From NCBI GenBank assembly GCA_945861635.1, contig CAMAWH010000055.1, forward strand, positions 1 through 33,549: a stretch of 33,549 bases of DNA, in the 5' to 3' direction. The notes under the pieces are model-generated. The model worked only from the letters and a program-made list of their open reading frames with translations, was not told where the DNA came from and did no database searches. Positions within the stretch are counted from its first letter, which is position 1. Each line of letters begins with the position of its first letter. The translations under genes were made by a program, and so were the position numbers. This stretch comes from Klebsiella pneumoniae (GTDB taxonomy: Bacteria > Myxococcota_A > UBA796 > SXON01). Below, piece after piece: positions 16,262-23,806 of the stretch.

Positions 16262-16312
16262 ATGGGAACGGGGATGCTGGGAAGCTGGGGCACGGGATGC
16301 GGGAATTCAGGT
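16262..16312. repeat. Degenerate ~8-bp repeat island, copy 2
   Basis: Minus-strand reading: CCCGCATCCCGTGCCCCAGC then TTCCCAGCATCCCCG. It has the same style as the other two islands but is less conserved. It abuts the gene fragment at 16145-16258. Confidence 0.45.
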
Positions 16313-16740
16313 ACCCGATCGCCGGGCACTGGATCTGTGGAGCCGCGGGTGACGCCCGTCCGCTGCCGATTCTTCCTCGGGTCGCCTCAACCGGTCCGTC
16401 GGTCTTGTTGCGCGGCCCCCTCGCTTGAGGATGTGCGTCTGCTCACCTGGCACCGCGTGAAGAACAGGGTGGCCGCCACGTGGCCGGCGATGGGGTTCGC
16501 TGCCCACGTGGGCCGCGGCCCAGAGGCGCGGCCCGTGCTCGAAGCGCTGGAAACGAAGGGACAGCAACTCCGAAAGCCCAACACGGACGGTCAATTCTGG
16601 GGCTACGCCATCGTCCGCGGCCTTCGCGCTGTGCTTGCCGACGGTCGGCGCGTGCTCCACCTGTTCGAGGCGATGCGTCCGCCGACAGCCGAACCGCACA
16701 CGCGGAAGGACGCGATCACCATATGTGAGTCGGGACGCCG
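16313..16740. other. Stretch without a supported gene
   Basis: A plus-strand frame is open throughout and continues into the lipoprotein at 16985, but it lacks a convincing start and conserved domain. The segment LEALETKGQQLRKPN faintly resembles Gp49/RelE-type toxins but the expected continuation is missing, so no gene is called. Confidence 0.4.
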
Positions 16741-16855
16741 CACGCCCGGGCCGCACACCCCAGTCCCCGGCCATCCAGAACCCGGCGTCCAGCCCCCGCG
16801 TCCCAGCGTCCCAGAGCCCGCATTCCCGCAGCCCAACTCCCGGCCGCCCAGACCG
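16741..16855. repeat. Degenerate ~8-bp repeat island, copy 3
   Basis: Plus-strand runs such as GTCCCAGC, GTCCCAGA, GCCCGCAT, TCCCGCAG, CCCAACTC recur with a period near 8. Orientation is opposite to copy 1 at 15958-16035. It lies ~130 bp upstream of the small lipoprotein gene. Confidence 0.6.
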
Positions 16856-16984
16856 CCGGGACAGGTCGATGGGGTAACTCCAAATCGTACGTCCGCCAGC
16901 CCCGACCGGCGCACGAATCGGGGACGGTCCGCCGCCTGCCTCGTCGGGGGCAAACGCCGAAACGGCACTCACCCCGGACACACC

Positions 16985-17596
16985 ATGAACCGCGCACTTT
17001 CCCTTCCCCTCTCCCTCGTTCCGGTCCTCTCCCTCCTGAGCTACGGCTGTGCAGTCGAGGGCGAATCGGCGGAAGTCGACGAGGTGGAGGTCGAGATTGT
17101 CGAACCGATGATCAGCGGGGACGCCGCTCCCGACATGGCCGATGGCCCGCTCGAGACCAAGCAGGGTGTCGAAATCCGCGACGGACTGGACATCGACGCG
17201 AACGGTGCGGTGGACTGGGTGCACGGCCCGCGTTCCGTGGGCGTGGAGGAGGTGTTGGTCGGCATCGGCGTGCCTCCCGGACCCGCGGTCATCCCCGGTG
17301 GTGCCGGAAAAGTCGGCGGGTTCGAGGACGGCAACGGCCAGTGTTCCTTCGGACAGATGCTCATCCTCGAGGTTCCGCTGCCGGAGCCGTCGATCGGCTG
17401 GCCGGCCGGGTGGGAGGTGTTGGGTGGGAAACAGCAGTACTGCGTGAAGGCGAAGAACGTTCGGGGCTGGCTCGCGGAAAACTACGAGTGCGGCTACCAC
17501 TACGAGGTCCACCCCTTGCCCATGGCCCTCACCGTCGCGACCATCAAGGCGTACGATGCCGAGTGTGCCGAGGAAATGCGGGCTTCACAGGAGTAG
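16985..17596 (+). CDS. Small secreted lipoprotein, unknown function
   Basis: 203 aa. Signal peptide MNRALSLPLSLVPVLSLLSY followed by Gly-Cys22, a lipobox-like site, then an acidic spacer (EGESAEVDEVEVEIVE). The mature part is compact, with cysteine-containing stretches (GNGQCSFGQML, KQQYCVKAKN, NYECGYHYEV, AECAEEM) that may form disulfides. No family recognised. The ATG at 16985 is chosen because it starts the signal peptide; the frame is open far upstream without supporting features. No clear Shine-Dalgarno site. A strong hairpin follows the stop. Confidence 0.75.
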   Translation: MNRALSLPLSLVPVLSLLSYGCAVEGESAEVDEVEVEIVEPMISGDAAPDMADGPLETKQGVEIRDGLDIDANGAVDWVHGPRSVGVEEVLVGIGVPPGPAVIPGGAGKVGGFEDGNGQCSFGQMLILEVPLPEPSIGWPAGWEVLGGKQQYCVKAKNVRGWLAENYECGYHYEVHPLPMALTVATIKAYDAECAEEMRASQE

Positions 17597-17607
17597 CACG
17601 CGCCCCG

Positions 17608-17638
17608 CGCCCCCTCTCAGCGATGAGGGGGGGCGTTT
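17608..17638 (+). terminator. Hairpin terminator with GNRA loop after the small lipoprotein
   Basis: CGCCCCCTCTCA (17608-17619) pairs with TGAGGGGGGGCG (17624-17635) through 12 positions including one G-T pair, closing a GCGA tetraloop, and is followed by TTT. It starts 11 bases after the stop codon and ends 28 bases before the next hexamer/start, so it insulates the two genes. The U-tract is short. Confidence 0.7.
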
Positions 17639-17665
17639 GCCGTCGCGGATGTCGCCATTTCGGCG

Positions 17666-17671
17666 TACACT
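17666..17671 (+). promoter_or_regulatory. -10-like hexamer six bases before ATG 17678
   Basis: TACACT then six bases then ATG. There is no Shine-Dalgarno site in the gap, so the transcript would begin at or next to the start codon. The nearest TTGCCG is 23 bp upstream, too far for a standard -35. Confidence 0.45.
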
Positions 17672-17677
17672 CGCGCG

Positions 17678-18949
17678 ATGCTCACCCTCCTCCTTGGCGT
17701 TGCCTCCGCCCTTGCCTGTCCGACCATCGCAACCGGAACGCCCTCGGCGCTCAGCTTTGACGTCGCTCAGGTCGCCATCGTACGCCAGGGCGATCGCACG
17801 ACGTTTTCGGTCTCGATCAACCCGGTTGGCGAGGCGCAGCGGTTCGCGCTTGTCATGCCCGTGCCCGAAATCCTTGCGGAGTCGGACATCACGACGCTCG
17901 ACTCGACCATTTTCGCGAACCTCGATGGCTACTCGGCCCCGCGCCATGTGACCGACGCGGGGTGTGGCTCCTCGTACGGCGGCGGCGCCTCCGCCGACAC
18001 CGCGGACTCCGATCAGGAAGGCGGGGATGACCGGGGAAATGTCGATGTCGAAGCCCACTATCTCGTCGGTGACTACGAGATCGTCATTCTGAGTGCGGAC
18101 GAGTCGAGCGGCCTCAACGATTGGTTGGACGCGCACGGCTACTACCTTCCGAGTGGCGCCGAGCCGCGTCTCGCCGAATACATCGACGCGGGCAGCTACT
18201 TTCTCGCCGCCAAGGTGGCGGATGCCGCAGCAACGGCGTCGGGTGAGTCGCTCTCCCCGCTGCAGATTTCCTACACGAACGACGTATTCAGCATTCCGCT
18301 CCGGCTCGCCACGCTCAACTCGCCCGGGCAGCAGGACATGGTCATTTATGCGATCAACGACGTTGCGGATGGGCGGGTCGGCATCGCCAACTACCCGGAG
18401 TTTGACGTCACGGACAAGTGCATCTGGGGCAAGGCGGCGGACGACGACTTTCCCACCATCTACGAGGGTCTTTTCACGAGTGCCTGGCAGGCAATGGATG
18501 CCGCCGCGTGGACGGTCGAGTATGCCGGCGGCGCGTGGGATTGCAACCCCTGCAGCGGGACAAACCTCAGTGACGAGGACCTTGCCGCCCTCGGTTTCGT
18601 GGGGGGTCTGGAGAATCACCATCTCACCCGGCTGCGGATGCGCTACACGCCCGAGCAAGCGCAGGCCGACCTCACGCTGTACGGCTCCGGCATCTACGAA
18701 CCAGAGGTCACGTCCTACGCGGATGATGACAAGAACAACTACAACTGCGTCGAGTCTTTCTGCGACGGCACACCGACGCCGTACGTCGATGAAAACGGCA
18801 ACGTGTGGGATGATGACGGCGAGCTGGAGGAAGACGCCGCTGACAAGGAAGCGGGCGGGGGGTGCGGATGTGCCACCGGGCCGGCCTCGGGTGCAGGGGC
18901 GGCGTTGGTCCTCGGGGCGGTGCTGCTCGCGCGTCGTCGCCGGGTGTGA
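17678..18949 (+). CDS. DUF2330 protein with MYXO-CTERM-like surface anchor
   Basis: 423 aa. Signal peptide ending ...ASALACPT. The body fits DUF2330: VAQVAIVRQGDRTTFSVSIN, FALVMPVPE, YEIVILSADESSGLNDWLDAHGYY-type segments, SYFLAAKV, and a second half with SPLQISYTNDVFSIPLRL and a long disordered Asp/Glu stretch. A Ser/Gly/Asp-rich insert (about 95-120) interrupts the first half. The C-terminus is GGGCGCATGPASG, a hydrophobic helix and RRRR, the tripartite layout (Gly/Cys, membrane span, Arg cluster) of MYXO-CTERM sorting signals, so it is probably processed to the cell surface. DUF2330 function is unknown. A 13-bp hairpin begins at its stop codon. Confidence 0.88.
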   Translation: MLTLLLGVASALACPTIATGTPSALSFDVAQVAIVRQGDRTTFSVSINPVGEAQRFALVMPVPEILAESDITTLDSTIFANLDGYSAPRHVTDAGCGSSYGGGASADTADSDQEGGDDRGNVDVEAHYLVGDYEIVILSADESSGLNDWLDAHGYYLPSGAEPRLAEYIDAGSYFLAAKVADAAATASGESLSPLQISYTNDVFSIPLRLATLNSPGQQDMVIYAINDVADGRVGIANYPEFDVTDKCIWGKAADDDFPTIYEGLFTSAWQAMDAAAWTVEYAGGAWDCNPCSGTNLSDEDLAALGFVGGLENHHLTRLRMRYTPEQAQADLTLYGSGIYEPEVTSYADDDKNNYNCVESFCDGTPTPYVDENGNVWDDDGELEEDAADKEAGGGCGCATGPASGAGAALVLGAVLLARRRRV

Positions 18950-18983
18950 GCGCGCTTTTGGGCGTTTGGTGCCCAAACGCGCT
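18949..18983 (+). terminator. Long bulged hairpin at the end of the DUF2330 gene
   Basis: AGCGCG (18949-18954) pairs with CGCGCT (18978-18983), and TTTGGGC (18957-18963) with GCCCAAA (18971-18977), with a two-base bulge and a 7-base loop. It overlaps the stop codon. An alternative stem GCGTTTGG/CCAAACGC competes. There is no U-tract, so termination is inferred from position and stability. Confidence 0.5.
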
Positions 18984-19004
18984 GGTTGGGCGAAACCGGC
19001 GCGA

Positions 19005-19010
19005 TAGGCT
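19005..19010 (+). promoter_or_regulatory. -10-like hexamer six bases before ATG 19017
   Basis: TAGGCT, six bases, ATG: the same geometry as at 17666 and 23728. No Shine-Dalgarno sequence lies between. Confidence 0.4.
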
Positions 19011-19016
19011 CTCGGC

Positions 19017-19790
19017 ATGCTTTTCTCTCTCCTGCTCTCGTGCACCGAGTACAATCTGGGCGAAAAAGTGGGTCCGCGCCGCGGGGGGCAGCGGAACCCT
19101 GCGGACGACACGGACGTTGACACGGCGATCGACACCGCGTCCGACACCGCGGCGGATGCCGACACCGACACCGACACCGACATCGACACCGACACTGACA
19201 CTGACACCGACGAACCTCCCGACGAGGAAGCGTACTGCACGCCTTTCGACGACTTTTCTGGCTGGTCCTACACGGGAGAGGGGGACTGGTATGTGGAGGA
19301 TGGCAAGCTCACTGAGGGCCGCAATGGATTGTACAACGGCATCGCGTACCTTCACGATCTGGGGCGTGCGGATCGGTTCCTGATCCAAGTGGACACGGCG
19401 TGGGGCCCCACCGGAAACGACCTGACGGGGATTGCTTGGGGACTGACCGACGGCACGGCGTTCGTGGCGCGTTGGGACGATCCGCAGAACTACTACGGTC
19501 GGTACGTCCCTATCGGCGGGATGGACGTGTCCATCTGTGATGGCAATGGGTGTACGCCGATTGCTGCGGACAGCACGGCGGATCTCTATTGGCCGGAGGA
19601 TCTGAGTTTCGTGACGTGGAGTGTCGAGGTGGACGGCGCCAAAGTGGCAGTCGTCGTGGACGGGCGGGTCGTTCTGTCGGCCACGCTGCCCGAGGTTGTC
19701 GGCACGGGCCCCGGCGTCGTCGGCCTGTATTCGAACGACAACGACGGTGGCGTATGGTTCGATAACTTCTGTGTTTGGGTGGGGGCCTAG
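19017..19790 (+). CDS. Lipoprotein with Asp/Thr linker and concanavalin/LamG-like domain
   Basis: 257 aa. A minimal signal MLFSLLLSC (lipobox Cys9) is followed by a long low-complexity linker of alternating Asp and Thr (about 35-67), encoded by a GACACC-type hexanucleotide repeat. The C-terminal ~185 residues are a single globular beta domain: FDDFSGWSYTGEGDWYVEDG, RFLIQVDTAWG, YYGRYVPIGG, VDGAKVAVVVDGRVVLSATL, GVVGLYSNDNDGGVWFDNF. The last segment (GxxGLYsnd..vwFDNF) is typical of LamG/GH16-like jelly-roll domains that bind carbohydrate or protein. No catalytic residues are evident, so adhesion or binding is more likely than enzymatic activity. Confidence 0.8.
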   Translation: MLFSLLLSCTEYNLGEKVGPRRGGQRNPADDTDVDTAIDTASDTAADADTDTDTDIDTDTDTDTDEPPDEEAYCTPFDDFSGWSYTGEGDWYVEDGKLTEGRNGLYNGIAYLHDLGRADRFLIQVDTAWGPTGNDLTGIAWGLTDGTAFVARWDDPQNYYGRYVPIGGMDVSICDGNGCTPIAADSTADLYWPEDLSFVTWSVEVDGAKVAVVVDGRVVLSATLPEVVGTGPGVVGLYSNDNDGGVWFDNFCVWVGA

Positions 19791-19860
19791 CCGCAACGCC
19801 ACTCGGTTGAGTCGCCATCGCGGACGGCGACGAAGTGCCGGAGCGGAGATAGGCGTCGCC

Positions 19861-20523
19861 ATGCGCATTTTTCTCGCCGGCGGAACCGGGGCAACCGGTC
19901 AGGTTCTGGTGCCGCTTTTGACGAAGGAGGGCTTTGATCTGGTCCTGCATGTCAGGCCGAAGTCGGCGGACAAGCTGCGTGACGAGCGCGCGCGGGCGTT
20001 CGAATTGGCGGATGCGGCGGCGCTGGCAGGGGCGATGGCCGGGTGCGACGCCGTGATCTCGCTCGTCGGCACGATGCGCCAACGCTTCGGCACCGGGGAT
20101 ACCTACGAGACGAGTGACGTCGGGAGCGCGCGGCAGTTGGTCGCGGCGGCTCAGGCGGCGGGTGTCCCGCGGTTTCTGCTCCTGTCCTCCCTCGGCGCGG
20201 GCGGCATGGACCCCTATTCGGCCATGAAGGGAGAGTGCGAACGCATCGTCCGCGAGAGCGGTCTCGCCTGGACGATCTTCCGTCCGAGCGCACTCGTGAG
20301 TCCCGACGATGCGGCCGTATCGCAGCATGGGCGGAGGCAGGTGCCGGGGATTGCGATCCTCGCGGGGAACGCGTTGCGCGCGCTGCCGGGGCTCTCCGGC
20401 TGGGGCGACGACGTCCGGCCCATGCCGATCGATGTGCTCGCGAGAGCGTTTGTCGACACCTTGCGCTCGCCGCGGGATGGGGAGATCGTGATGGGCAGGG
20501 GGATGTGGCAGCGGTCGGGGTGA
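19861..20523 (+). CDS. NAD(P)H-binding NmrA/SDR-like protein
   Basis: 220 aa, atypical short-chain dehydrogenase. Rossmann start MRIFLAGGTGATGQ with the GGTGATG nucleotide loop (7-13), then CDAVISLVGT, a linker TSDVGSARQLVAAAQAAGV, the central strand FLLLSSLGAGG, and SAMKGECERIVRESGLAWTI leading into FRPSALV, all typical of NmrA-like/NAD(P)H-binding family proteins. The usual catalytic Tyr of YxxxK is replaced by the YSAMKGECE context (Y...K retained with three residues between). Substrate unknown; such proteins act as redox sensors, epimerase-like enzymes or quinone reductases in the cytoplasm. TAGGCG lies five bases before the ATG and GGAG is 15-19 bases upstream. Confidence 0.85.
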   Translation: MRIFLAGGTGATGQVLVPLLTKEGFDLVLHVRPKSADKLRDERARAFELADAAALAGAMAGCDAVISLVGTMRQRFGTGDTYETSDVGSARQLVAAAQAAGVPRFLLLSSLGAGGMDPYSAMKGECERIVRESGLAWTIFRPSALVSPDDAAVSQHGRRQVPGIAILAGNALRALPGLSGWGDDVRPMPIDVLARAFVDTLRSPRDGEIVMGRGMWQRSG

Positions 20524-20560
20524 CGTCGTCGGGGTCGGGGTGACGTCGTCGGGGTCGGGT
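20521..20560. repeat. 20-bp tandem duplication at the end of the NAD(P)-binding gene
   Basis: TGACGTCGTCGGGGTCGGGG and a second copy differing only in the last base follow each other. The first copy starts with the stop codon TGA. It borders the left REP-like element. Confidence 0.9.
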
Positions 20561-20569
20561 CGGTGCCGG

Positions 20570-20646
20570 CCGGATGGAAGAATTCCTTCCATCCGGTGGC
20601 ACTTGGGCAGCCAAGTGCTGTCCAATGGAACGAATTCTCTCACTCA
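20570..20646 (+). repeat. REP-like double-hairpin element, left copy
   Basis: First hairpin: CCGGATGGAAG (20570-20580) and CTTCCATCCGG (20586-20596), perfect 11-bp stem, loop AATTC. Second: GCACTTGG (20599-20606) and CCAAGTGC (20611-20618), loop GCAG, preceded by GTGG, the GTRG tetranucleotide typical of REP feet. A conserved tail CCAATGGAACGAATTCTCTC then CACTC follows. The partner copy is at 21704-21780 in the same orientation. The tail overlaps the transposase stop codon. Confidence 0.85.
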
Positions 20647-21521
20647 GGTGCGTCAAACGCGTATTCGGTCACGACGTCAGTGGCACCGGAGTCGATGCCC
20701 GCGCGGAGCCGCGCATCGCCGAGGCACAGTCGGCCCGCGCGCAGTGCGCCGATGTCGGGATCTTGTTGCAGCCGCCAGATCGTGTTCGCCGCGGCGCCGC
20801 AAACCGGGGCGACAAGCCGCGGAGCCGCCCAGCCCTGTTCGGCCGCGAGCTGTACAAACAGTCGTCGTGTTACGCCGCGAACGCGCAGATTCTTCGGGTG
20901 TGTCCGAGTGGCGGAACAGGCTGCGGCCGCGACCACGGCGAGCGGCATCGTCGAAATCACGCGCTTCGGGGCAGATTCTGGAAACGGCGTCCCGCCGATG
21001 CGGGCGAACGAGTCATCGGACACGAAGCGGCGGTGCGCCACGGCAAATCCCTCGGCGGCCTTGCCAAGGTGCTGCGCGAGACGGCCGGCGCTGATCCACG
21101 GGTCGGCGATTGCGCCAACGACATCGCGATGGGTTGACCACGGCCAAAACAGTGGATCGGCGACGATTTCGGCACGGCACGGGTTGAGCACGATGTACCG
21201 GACTTGCTGTGCAAGCTTGATCGCCCCGACGATGGGTTCGGGGGGTTTCGCCGGTTTCCAGACTGCGCCGCGAACGCCAGCGAACCGCGCGATGCCCGAT
21301 GCCACGCCGCTGAGGCGAACGCGGTCCGTCTCCGGGTCATCCGACCAGATCAAAAGGTGGATGTGGTTGCCCATCAGGCACGCGGCGAGAGCCCCGGGAA
21401 ACGCGGCGCGAAGGACGCGCCAGGCATGCCGCGCCACCGGTGTCGACTGGAGTAGGAAACTGTGCGCGACGATCGTGAGATGGATGTACATGCACCCCCG
21501 CCGAAGCACGAAGCGTGCCAA
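20640..21521 (-). CDS. REP-associated tyrosine (Y1/HUH) transposase, RAYT
   Basis: 293 aa from TTG 21521, or 283 aa from ATG 21491 (MYIHLTIVAHSF), which is the more usual family start. The HUH catalytic core is complete: GNHIHLLIW with the metal-binding His-x-His (53-55), and VRYIVLNPCRAEIVADPLFW with the nucleophile candidate Tyr109, followed by WPWSTHRD, all hallmarks of TnpA_REP proteins. A C-terminal helical domain (about 205-273, TRRLFVQLAAEQGW...AANTIWRLQQD) resembles the DnaA-like/helix-turn-helix tails of some RAYTs. Such enzymes cut and join single-stranded REP hairpins. The gene is bracketed by two direct REP-like elements, its own predicted substrates. Confidence 0.9.
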   Translation of the reverse strand: MARFVLRRGCMYIHLTIVAHSFLLQSTPVARHAWRVLRAAFPGALAACLMGNHIHLLIWSDDPETDRVRLSGVASGIARFAGVRGAVWKPAKPPEPIVGAIKLAQQVRYIVLNPCRAEIVADPLFWPWSTHRDVVGAIADPWISAGRLAQHLGKAAEGFAVAHRRFVSDDSFARIGGTPFPESAPKRVISTMPLAVVAAAACSATRTHPKNLRVRGVTRRLFVQLAAEQGWAAPRLVAPVCGAAANTIWRLQQDPDIGALRAGRLCLGDARLRAGIDSGATDVVTEYAFDAPE

Positions 21522-21703
21522 CGCTGAGGATGGAACAACCTACCCTATCAGGCAGGGTGACGGACGGGACTGACGGACGTCCGACGGACGTCGGCGGACT
21601 GCGCCAACGCCGCGATCGTCAAGCTGACGAAGCGAAAAAATCCGCGCGCCCGCCGCCCGGCCGCGCTCCGCCGCTCCGCGCCCGCCGCCCCGCGCCCGCC
21701 GAT
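21522..21703. other. Upstream region of the RAYT gene
   Basis: Contains a small dyad CCCT/AGGG around ATCAGGC (21543-21557), a GGACGTCCGACGGACGTCGG-like repeated block (21576-21596) and then GC-only low-complexity sequence. No gene seen; the RAYT promoter should lie here but no clear hexamers are visible. Confidence 0.4.
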
Positions 21704-21780
21704 CGGATGGAAGAAAACCTTCCATTCGCTGGCACTTGGGTCGCCAAGTGGTCTCCAATGGAACGAATTCTCTCACTCGA
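21704..21780 (+). repeat. REP-like double-hairpin element, right copy
   Basis: First hairpin: GGATGGAAG (21705-21713) and CTTCCATTC (21719-21727), one G-T mismatch, loop AAAAC. Second: CACTTGG (21733-21739) and CCAAGTG (21744-21750), loop GTCG. The tail TCCAATGGAACGAATTCTCT then CACTC is identical to the left copy. Loops differ between copies while stems and tail are kept, which is the pattern of selected structure. It is embedded in CGCCGCGCCC-type simple repeats on both sides (21651-21703, 21781-21832). Confidence 0.85.
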
Positions 21781-21834
21781 ACGCCGCGCCCCCGAACGCC
21801 GCGCCCGCCCGCCGCACTCCGCCCCCGAACGCGC

Positions 21835-23721
21835 CTACTCGTGAAAGAACATCGCCAGACTGCCGGGGGTGCGGTCCAGCGACACGAAAACATCGCCATC
21901 CCCGTCTCCATCGATGTCATCGATGAGCGAGCCCGCGCCGAACAGATCGGCGGTGGCAGACGAGAGAAACGACGGGGACGACGTGTCCACACTCAGACTC
22001 CCGCCGGCCGTGATGCTCCGCGCGTCCACATGGCCGCAGCGCGATTGCCCCGGCTCACACGCCAGCATGTCGACATCCCCGTCGTCATCGAGGTCACTGA
22101 CCCCGCGGCCCGCGCGCAGGCCGCCACTGTCCACCGTGCCGTCGATGTGAGCCAGAGCCAGATCCTCCACCGTCGCGGCGCCCTCTCCCGGCGCTCCGTT
22201 GAGGATCCACACGCGCCCACCCGCCGTCGCCGTGGTATCGGAGCCGGGCGAAGAAAGCACCATCTCGTCGTATCCATCTCCCGTCACGTCGGGCAGCGAT
22301 CCCACCGTTGTGATCCCGCTGGCGCCACCGAGGTAGGGAAAGTCGGACAGGCTGCCCGATCCAATGAGCGACAGGTCGATCCCGTTCAGCACGTGCAGGT
22401 GCGTGGCCAACTCTCCGGCTACCAGGCCAACTGCCTCAATCCGCCCATCCCCATCGAGATCCCCGACCGTGCCCGAAGCGGTGCAGGCGCCGTTCACTTC
22501 CTGCCACTGGAAGGCGCTGTTCTGATCGTAGCCGCCGCCTTCCGCCAGGAGCAACGTCTGGAAGACCGCGATGGCCGATCCCGTTGCGCCGGCGCCGCAC
22601 CCGACGAAGATTTCTCCCTCTCCATCCCCATCGCCATCCGAAATCACGTCAACCACCGCGCCGGAGTTGGGGGTCAGGCCCCAGGACACCGCTGTTTCCA
22701 CGCCGATGGTGGCGCCGCCGGTCAGTACGGAGGTTGGGTAGATGAAGGCGCCGCCGTAGGGCGTGTCGATCGCGGGACCGCCGACGAGGAGCACCTCCAC
22801 GCCGCCGATGGTTGCCGTGGCCACGGACGTGCCAAAGGCCTGCCCGACCGTACCGCTGGTGATGTTCGCCAACCCCTCCAATTCGGCGGTGAGGACGCCG
22901 TTGGTCGTCGGGAGCACCCACACCCTGCCGGCACCGTCACTCATGCCTGGAACGCCGACAGCAAGGTCGCGGCGGCCATCTCCGTTGCGGTCGGACAGGG
23001 TGGTGATTGCGGCGCCGAACAGGTCTTCTCCGGCGCCAGAGTCTCCGGTGACGCTCATCGTCGCATCTCGGTCGTTGATGATGTCGGTCAAACCGTCACA
23101 ATCATCGTCCACGGTGTTCCAGGCCTCCCGCATCTCGGGGCCGATGTTGGGGTCGAGATCGTTGCAGTCTTCCCCACTGTCCTCGACACGGTAGGCGCCG
23201 TCTTCGTCCTGATCGTAGTCGTCTTTCGTGTCACAGTCCTCGTCGATGCCGTCGTACCAGACCTCCGGTGCGCCAGGGTAGACGGCCGGGTTTTCGTCAT
23301 CACAATCGTCACCGCGGACGGAGCCGTCGTCATCGCAATCGGTGGACTCCGGATCGCTGCCGTCACAGTTGTCGTCGAGGCGGTTGTAGCAGACCTCGGC
23401 GACACCGGGATTGATGGTTGGATTCGAGTCATCGCAATCGTCCCCGCCGCCGTTGACGCCGACGTAGCCATCTCCATCGACGTCGTTGGCATCGGAGCCA
23501 TCGCAGTCCTGATCGATGCCGTCGTACGGAATTTCGGTGGCTCCCGGATACGTCCACGGGTCGTCCGGATCGCAGTCGGCCGTATCGGGAACGCCGTCTC
23601 CGTCGGTGTCGGGCGCGTCGTCCGCCGTGTCGGACCCCCCGGCGGGTTTGGCCTTGGCGGTCGGCCCGCATGCCACGAGGTGGAGGAGCGGAAAGAGGGC
23701 GAGGAGAGCGAGCGTTCGCAT
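21835..23721 (-). CDS. MopE-repeat / FG-GAP propeller lipoprotein (628 aa)
   Basis: Signal peptide with lipobox HLVAC (Cys18). A short Ala/Asp spacer (TADDAPDTDGDGVPD) leads to four Asp/Cys metal-binding units (about 45-215; cores GIDQDCDG, RLDDNCDG, GIDEDCDT, TVDDDCDG with matching DCDD or DCND). The rest (about 225-628) has seven FG-GAP-type blades with DxxGDG loops: SDRNGDGRRDL, a degenerate second blade, SDGDGDGEGEI, DLDGDGRIEAV, DVTGDGYDEMV, DLDDDGDVDML, DIDGDGDGDVF. This predicts a single seven-bladed integrin-like propeller on a metal-binding neck, exposed outside the cell. The ATG follows TATGTT by six bases. The large plus-strand frame over it is a shadow. Confidence 0.9.
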   Translation of the reverse strand: MRTLALLALFPLLHLVACGPTAKAKPAGGSDTADDAPDTDGDGVPDTADCDPDDPWTYPGATEIPYDGIDQDCDGSDANDVDGDGYVGVNGGGDDCDDSNPTINPGVAEVCYNRLDDNCDGSDPESTDCDDDGSVRGDDCDDENPAVYPGAPEVWYDGIDEDCDTKDDYDQDEDGAYRVEDSGEDCNDLDPNIGPEMREAWNTVDDDCDGLTDIINDRDATMSVTGDSGAGEDLFGAAITTLSDRNGDGRRDLAVGVPGMSDGAGRVWVLPTTNGVLTAELEGLANITSGTVGQAFGTSVATATIGGVEVLLVGGPAIDTPYGGAFIYPTSVLTGGATIGVETAVSWGLTPNSGAVVDVISDGDGDGEGEIFVGCGAGATGSAIAVFQTLLLAEGGGYDQNSAFQWQEVNGACTASGTVGDLDGDGRIEAVGLVAGELATHLHVLNGIDLSLIGSGSLSDFPYLGGASGITTVGSLPDVTGDGYDEMVLSSPGSDTTATAGGRVWILNGAPGEGAATVEDLALAHIDGTVDSGGLRAGRGVSDLDDDGDVDMLACEPGQSRCGHVDARSITAGGSLSVDTSSPSFLSSATADLFGAGSLIDDIDGDGDGDVFVSLDRTPGSLAMFFHE

Positions 23722-23727
23722 TCTTCG

Positions 23728-23733
23728 AACATA
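23728..23733 (-). promoter_or_regulatory. -10-like hexamer six bases before the 23721 start
   Basis: On the minus strand: TATGTT, six bases (CGAAGA), ATG. No Shine-Dalgarno site. Part of the leaderless-type set. Confidence 0.45.
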
Positions 23734-23806
23734 GCCGTCCGGAGAGTGCGGCGCGGGTTGAAGGTGTGCGCAAGCCGGCGCGTGCGCAGCACGCCCAGAA
23801 TTCCCG

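Noticed and set aside
16430..16730. Possible Gp49/RelE-type toxin fragment (LEALETKGQQLRKPN)
   Set aside because: Only about 15 residues are reminiscent; the conserved YELR and YFF segments are absent in all frames.
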